From the NCBI RefSeq assembly GCF_003217495.1, contig NZ_QJSW01000002.1, positions 172,296-236,295 of the forward strand: a stretch of 64,000 bases of DNA, written 5' to 3'. The translations under genes were made by a program, and so were the position numbers. The notes under the pieces are model-generated. The model was not told the origin of the DNA. It made no database searches and was given only the letters and a program-made list of their open reading frames with translations. Every line of letters begins with the position of its first letter. Within the stretch, counting starts at the first letter, position 1. This stretch comes from Paenibacillus barcinonensis (GTDB lineage: Bacteria > Bacillota > Bacilli > Paenibacillales > Paenibacillaceae). Below, one piece after another: positions 60,709 to 64,000 of this stretch.

Positions 60709-63700
60709 CTATGCATTCTCCTTATTCTTGTACTTGTTATAACCTGTGATCCAAACATCTGTCTGATCTGTGGCTCTGAAACCGCCATTTCCGTCTGGGA
60801 CCTGTCTTGGTTTTTTCTTATGGCTCGTTATTTCAATTAAATCTCCTTTCTCAATTTTCAACGCTTTATCTTTGACGTTAAATGTTTTCTTGTCCATTTT
60901 AAAGACACGTTCATCGCCATTACGAAGATTGTATAAGGTAAGCTTGGGACTGTATTTAAGATCTAAATCGGTAACTACACACCAACCCGATTCTATATCG
61001 GGAAATACAGCTTCGGAGTACCCTAGCATTTCTTTTTGGAACATCACTTCTTCGTTTGGCATAACTTTGGAGTAGTCATTTTCAGTGCGAATCCTATTTT
61101 CTTCATCAATTAGATCCGCTATCCTCTTAAGTTTAGTCTTCTCAACGTATGTTTTTTTATATTGAGATCTTCCACTTGAGAACTCTTTGTGCAATGTCAC
61201 CAATAAACTAATGTCACCAAATTCTCTAAAGAACCCAAGACGAGTCAATATATCAGTTTGACGACTGTTGACCGATGTTTTTTCGTTTAAATCCACTAGC
61301 AATTCAACAAATGATGCATATGTATTTTTACTTAAGGATAATAGTTCTTCTGCAATCTTTTCATTAAGGTATTTAATAGATTTTAAACCTTTGTAGATAG
61401 TATTATCGCCCTCACTAAATGAGTAATCAGCGTTAGACTTTCCAAATTTTATTGGTGACACCTCAATACCTCTTGTTTTAGCATAGTTAATTATTTGACC
61501 CGTCTTTTCTATGTTGTCATTATTTATATTCAACATCACAGTAAGAAAGGCTAGAGGGTAGTAGTGTCTTAGATATCCATTTCCATAACCGATGTGAGAG
61601 TAAGGATTTGAGTGGTTATCGGAGAATCCATAACGCTGTGCATCATCTATGACCTGCAAAAAAGGCTCTAAGACAGCAAGCGCATCTTCTTCGGTCTCTC
61701 CGTAATCCATATTCATTTTTTGCACAAAACGCTTCCTTATCTCTGGCAGAAACTTCTCTGTTCCTTCTTTTTTACTCAATCCCCTTCGAACACTATCGCT
61801 TTCTGCCATTGTAAACTCGCAGAACTCTACTAGAAAGTTCATGATTTGTTCTTGATATACTAAGTATCCAATAGTACTCTTCAGAAAATTATTCAATGCT
61901 TCATGACCGTGATCTTTGAATATGCCATTTGCCAAAGCTTGTCTGTATGAGTCTCCTGATGGTCTAATTGCTCCATTGCCAATTGAGAATAGCTCAATAT
62001 AACTAAACATATCATTTTGTTCTTCTATCTTATGTATTGTTTCTTCGCTTAGTAGATCTTTTAGATATGCTTGGGCAGAATTACTTTCCCATTGGAATAT
62101 TCCCAAACCAGACTCTCGTATGGAATTCCAGACATCTTTATCATCAACATCCATATTGTCCGGTGTAAGCCGTTCAATTCCAGCTAGCTTACATGTCTCA
62201 TTGATAATTTCATTGTTGTCCAAACCCAAAATATCCAACTTTACATAATTGAGTCCATCGAGTTCTTTCATATTGATCTGACTTACTGGATACTTACTTT
62301 CTTTTGTATAACAAAGACCAATGTTATCTTCGAGACTTACTGGAGAAACTATGTAGCCAGAAGGATGAGATCCTATGCTTACTATAACTCCTTGCACCAA
62401 TTCAACATATTTGAATAATTCGGGATACATATCGAGATACTTCGGATCTACTCTATCGACCTTCTTATCGTCTTTGAATACTGATTTAGCAATGGCGTCT
62501 ACTATCGCAAGATCCATACCTAGAGCCCTTCCAACTTCTCTAATTGCTCCTTTTAGTGCCACAGTGTTAAAGGTGATAATCTCTGAGAAATGAATACCGG
62601 GAATTGTTGCTACGTAATCAATAACATCTTGCCTTTTAGATGGAGGCCAGTCCAAGTCAATATCGGCAAGCGAGATACGCTCTGGATTCAAGAACCGGAA
62701 AAAGTTCAGCTTATGTTTGATACTATCCATCTCAGTAATTTTCAATAAATACGCAATCAAGCTTCCGTTAACTGATCCACGACCATATCCTTGATAAATA
62801 TCATTACTATGCGCCCAATCAACTACATCTTTCTGTAGGAGCATATAGTCAATTGCTCCAACCTTTTTATATGTATCAAACTCTTCTCTAATCCGTTTAA
62901 AATATGTATCTTTTTTTACTTTGTCAAACTTATTAATTCCTCGTTCGATTACACCGACATTTATCTTTTCTTTAAACACTTTTTCTGAGTCGTCGTGCAG
63001 CTTAGGATACTTTGGCGACGAATCAATCTTAAATTCTTCGATCATATCAGCCATAACGTTTGTATTATGTATAGCTTCAAGATAAACATTTCTAGGTAAA
63101 GCCGATTGCTCCTCAAACATTTTGACAACTTCAGGATATGTTTTAAAGGTTAGATCGAATGCATCTTCATCTCCATATGTCGCACCCTTAGCCTTCATTA
63201 GAATCTTACGTGCATCAGCATGAGATCTGTTTAAGGCGTGAGTGTCTGTTCCTGCAATAAGCGGTATACCTGTTTCAATTGATAAACTGTGTAGATGCTG
63301 GTTGAATAGCTTTTGCTCTGGGTGAGTGTGATATTGAATCTCAAAAAACATTCTATGCTTATTGCTAACAAAGAAATCCATAAATTTGTTCATCATCTGC
63401 TTGTTGTCATTTTTAATAGCTCTCCATAACGGAGATGCTAGACAAGCAGATGTCATGATAATATTATCCGAAGTATTGAACAGTTCTTCAAAAGTAATCC
63501 TTGGATTATAATAATAATGTCCGTCATCTTTATTGTTCGAGAGTGAAGTCAGTTTGTTTAATTCCTGCGCTCCCTCAAGATTCTTTGCAATAAGCATGTA
63601 ATGATAATTGTCGCGAATCAAACCACTTTCTTTGTCATTGTGCTCAGTGAGGTATACCTCATTCGCATGAATGTACTTCATACCTTTCTCTTCGATAGAC

Positions 63701-63852
63701 TGCTTCTTCTTGACCCAATTAAAAACATTACCGTGTTCAGAGAAACATATTGTTTGCATGTTAGCTTTTTCTGCTTCATCGATGTATTGTTGATATTTAG
63801 TCACAGAGTCTATAGCCATTGACGTTGATGGATTGCTAGTATCTGAATGCAA
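60709..63852 (-). CDS. DnaE-type DNA polymerase III alpha subunit (phage)
   Basis: At least 1047 aa. N-terminal PHP domain (HSDTSNPSTS, FSEHGNVFNW), then the C-family polymerase core: YGRGSVNGSLIAYLL, the catalytic DIDLDW, and YGFSDNHSNPYSHIGYGNGYLRHYYPLAFL. Likely replicates the prophage genome; SPbeta has a similar gene. The 5' end is odd. A TTG at 63852 would cut the PHP motif HLHSD, while the frame is open upstream to an in-frame TAA without any ATG, GTG or TTG. AAGGAG stands 8 nt before an ACG at 63876, so true initiation may be at a non-standard codon, or a frameshift or sequence error is present. Confidence 0.88.
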   Translation of the reverse strand: MHSDTSNPSTSMAIDSVTKYQQYIDEAEKANMQTICFSEHGNVFNWVKKKQSIEEKGMKYIHANEVYLTEHNDKESGLIRDNYHYMLIAKNLEGAQELNKLTSLSNNKDDGHYYYNPRITFEELFNTSDNIIMTSACLASPLWRAIKNDNKQMMNKFMDFFVSNKHRMFFEIQYHTHPEQKLFNQHLHSLSIETGIPLIAGTDTHALNRSHADARKILMKAKGATYGDEDAFDLTFKTYPEVVKMFEEQSALPRNVYLEAIHNTNVMADMIEEFKIDSSPKYPKLHDDSEKVFKEKINVGVIERGINKFDKVKKDTYFKRIREEFDTYKKVGAIDYMLLQKDVVDWAHSNDIYQGYGRGSVNGSLIAYLLKITEMDSIKHKLNFFRFLNPERISLADIDLDWPPSKRQDVIDYVATIPGIHFSEIITFNTVALKGAIREVGRALGMDLAIVDAIAKSVFKDDKKVDRVDPKYLDMYPELFKYVELVQGVIVSIGSHPSGYIVSPVSLEDNIGLCYTKESKYPVSQINMKELDGLNYVKLDILGLDNNEIINETCKLAGIERLTPDNMDVDDKDVWNSIRESGLGIFQWESNSAQAYLKDLLSEETIHKIEEQNDMFSYIELFSIGNGAIRPSGDSYRQALANGIFKDHGHEALNNFLKSTIGYLVYQEQIMNFLVEFCEFTMAESDSVRRGLSKKEGTEKFLPEIRKRFVQKMNMDYGETEEDALAVLEPFLQVIDDAQRYGFSDNHSNPYSHIGYGNGYLRHYYPLAFLTVMLNINNDNIEKTGQIINYAKTRGIEVSPIKFGKSNADYSFSEGDNTIYKGLKSIKYLNEKIAEELLSLSKNTYASFVELLVDLNEKTSVNSRQTDILTRLGFFREFGDISLLVTLHKEFSSGRSQYKKTYVEKTKLKRIADLIDEENRIRTENDYSKVMPNEEVMFQKEMLGYSEAVFPDIESGWCVVTDLDLKYSPKLTLYNLRNGDERVFKMDKKTFNVKDKALKIEKGDLIEITSHKKKPRQVPDGNGGFRATDQTDVWITGYNKYKNKENA

Positions 63853-64000
63853 ATGATAAATTACATAGTTATCCGTATGATCATCTCCTTACTTGCACAC
63901 TTTTATAGAATTTGTTTCATGTATTATATTTGTCTATTTGTGTTACATTATAATCACCTCCTCAAATCCTCCTATAAAGAGTCAATTATCCTTAATCTCA
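63853..64000 (-). other. Leader upstream of the polymerase gene
   Basis: AT-rich, with one strong ribosome site (AAGGAG near 63886-63890) and two more GGAGG sites near the edge followed by ATG TAA. I see no clear promoter or gene in it. Confidence 0.4.

Larger units (their letters stand above)
57814..64000. mobile_element. SPbeta-like prophage or related element inside gerW (partial)
   Basis: Begins at the gerW break with a large serine integrase and continues with a RusA-like resolvase, small phage-type genes and a DnaE-type polymerase, all on the minus strand and noticeably AT-richer than the host genes. SPbeta likewise has a serine integrase (SprA) next to its end and encodes a DnaE-like polymerase. 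The other end lies outside the window. Confidence 0.75.

Overview
The window looks like a chromosome segment of a spore-forming, S-layer-bearing Firmicute, most likely Paenibacillus. The signs are a collagen-like spore-surface type protein with a long N-terminal leader, the sporulation cluster gerW-dacB-spmA-spmB, rluB, and the resABC-resDE cytochrome c maturation and respiration-control genes in their usual order. All host genes lie on the minus strand. No database search was possible, so family names rest on motifs and gene order.

Region 1 (1-12583) is host core. From right to left, in transcription order, it holds dacB, spmA, spmB, a secreted trypsin-like protease, rluB, resA, resB, resC, resD, resE, then a collagen-like gene that runs off the left edge and carries exact 249-bp tandem repeats.

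Region 2 (12584-57391, 44.8 kb) is a phage-derived block sitting between gerW and dacB. It is bounded by an 18-bp direct repeat (AACAGCAAAAATCCCTCT) that forms the 3' arm and T-tract of a terminator at both junctions. It encodes a complete-looking non-contractile tail: tail tube, tail chaperones joined by a -1 frameshift at A AAA AAG, a tape measure of about 1270 aa, a hub with two wall-hydrolase domains, SLH-bearing baseplate proteins, five paralogous tail-surface proteins and two giant proteins (about 1541 and 1901 aa). It also encodes holin, amidase, lytic transglycosylase, several glycosyltransferases and two sigma factors. I see no terminase, portal, protease, capsid, replication gene or integrase. 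It is best read as a headless tail particle locus (F-type tailocin-like).

The most interesting regulatory signal is a repeated promoter, (C/A)TTAAC-N16-CGTATA, found nine times in region 2 with exactly 16 bp spacing, on both strands, at gaps between gene groups (six exact TTAAC copies, three near matches). It looks like an ECF-type promoter read by an element-encoded sigma factor. In two cases its -35 box is the loop of the preceding terminator; in others it overlaps the stop codon or last codons of the previous gene. This would switch on the tail operons together.

Region 3 (57392-57813) is the 3' part of the host sporulation/germination gene gerW (ytfJ) with its terminator. Its 5' part is cut off at an ACACCGGAT sequence, next to which begins region 4 (57814-64000, continuing past the edge): a second mobile element with a large serine integrase ending 58 bp from the break, a RusA-like resolvase, small genes and a DnaE-type DNA polymerase. 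This resembles an SPbeta-like prophage inserted inside a spore gene, comparable in layout to SPbeta in spsM or skin in sigK. The tail block and the prophage therefore lie on either side of one gerW fragment.
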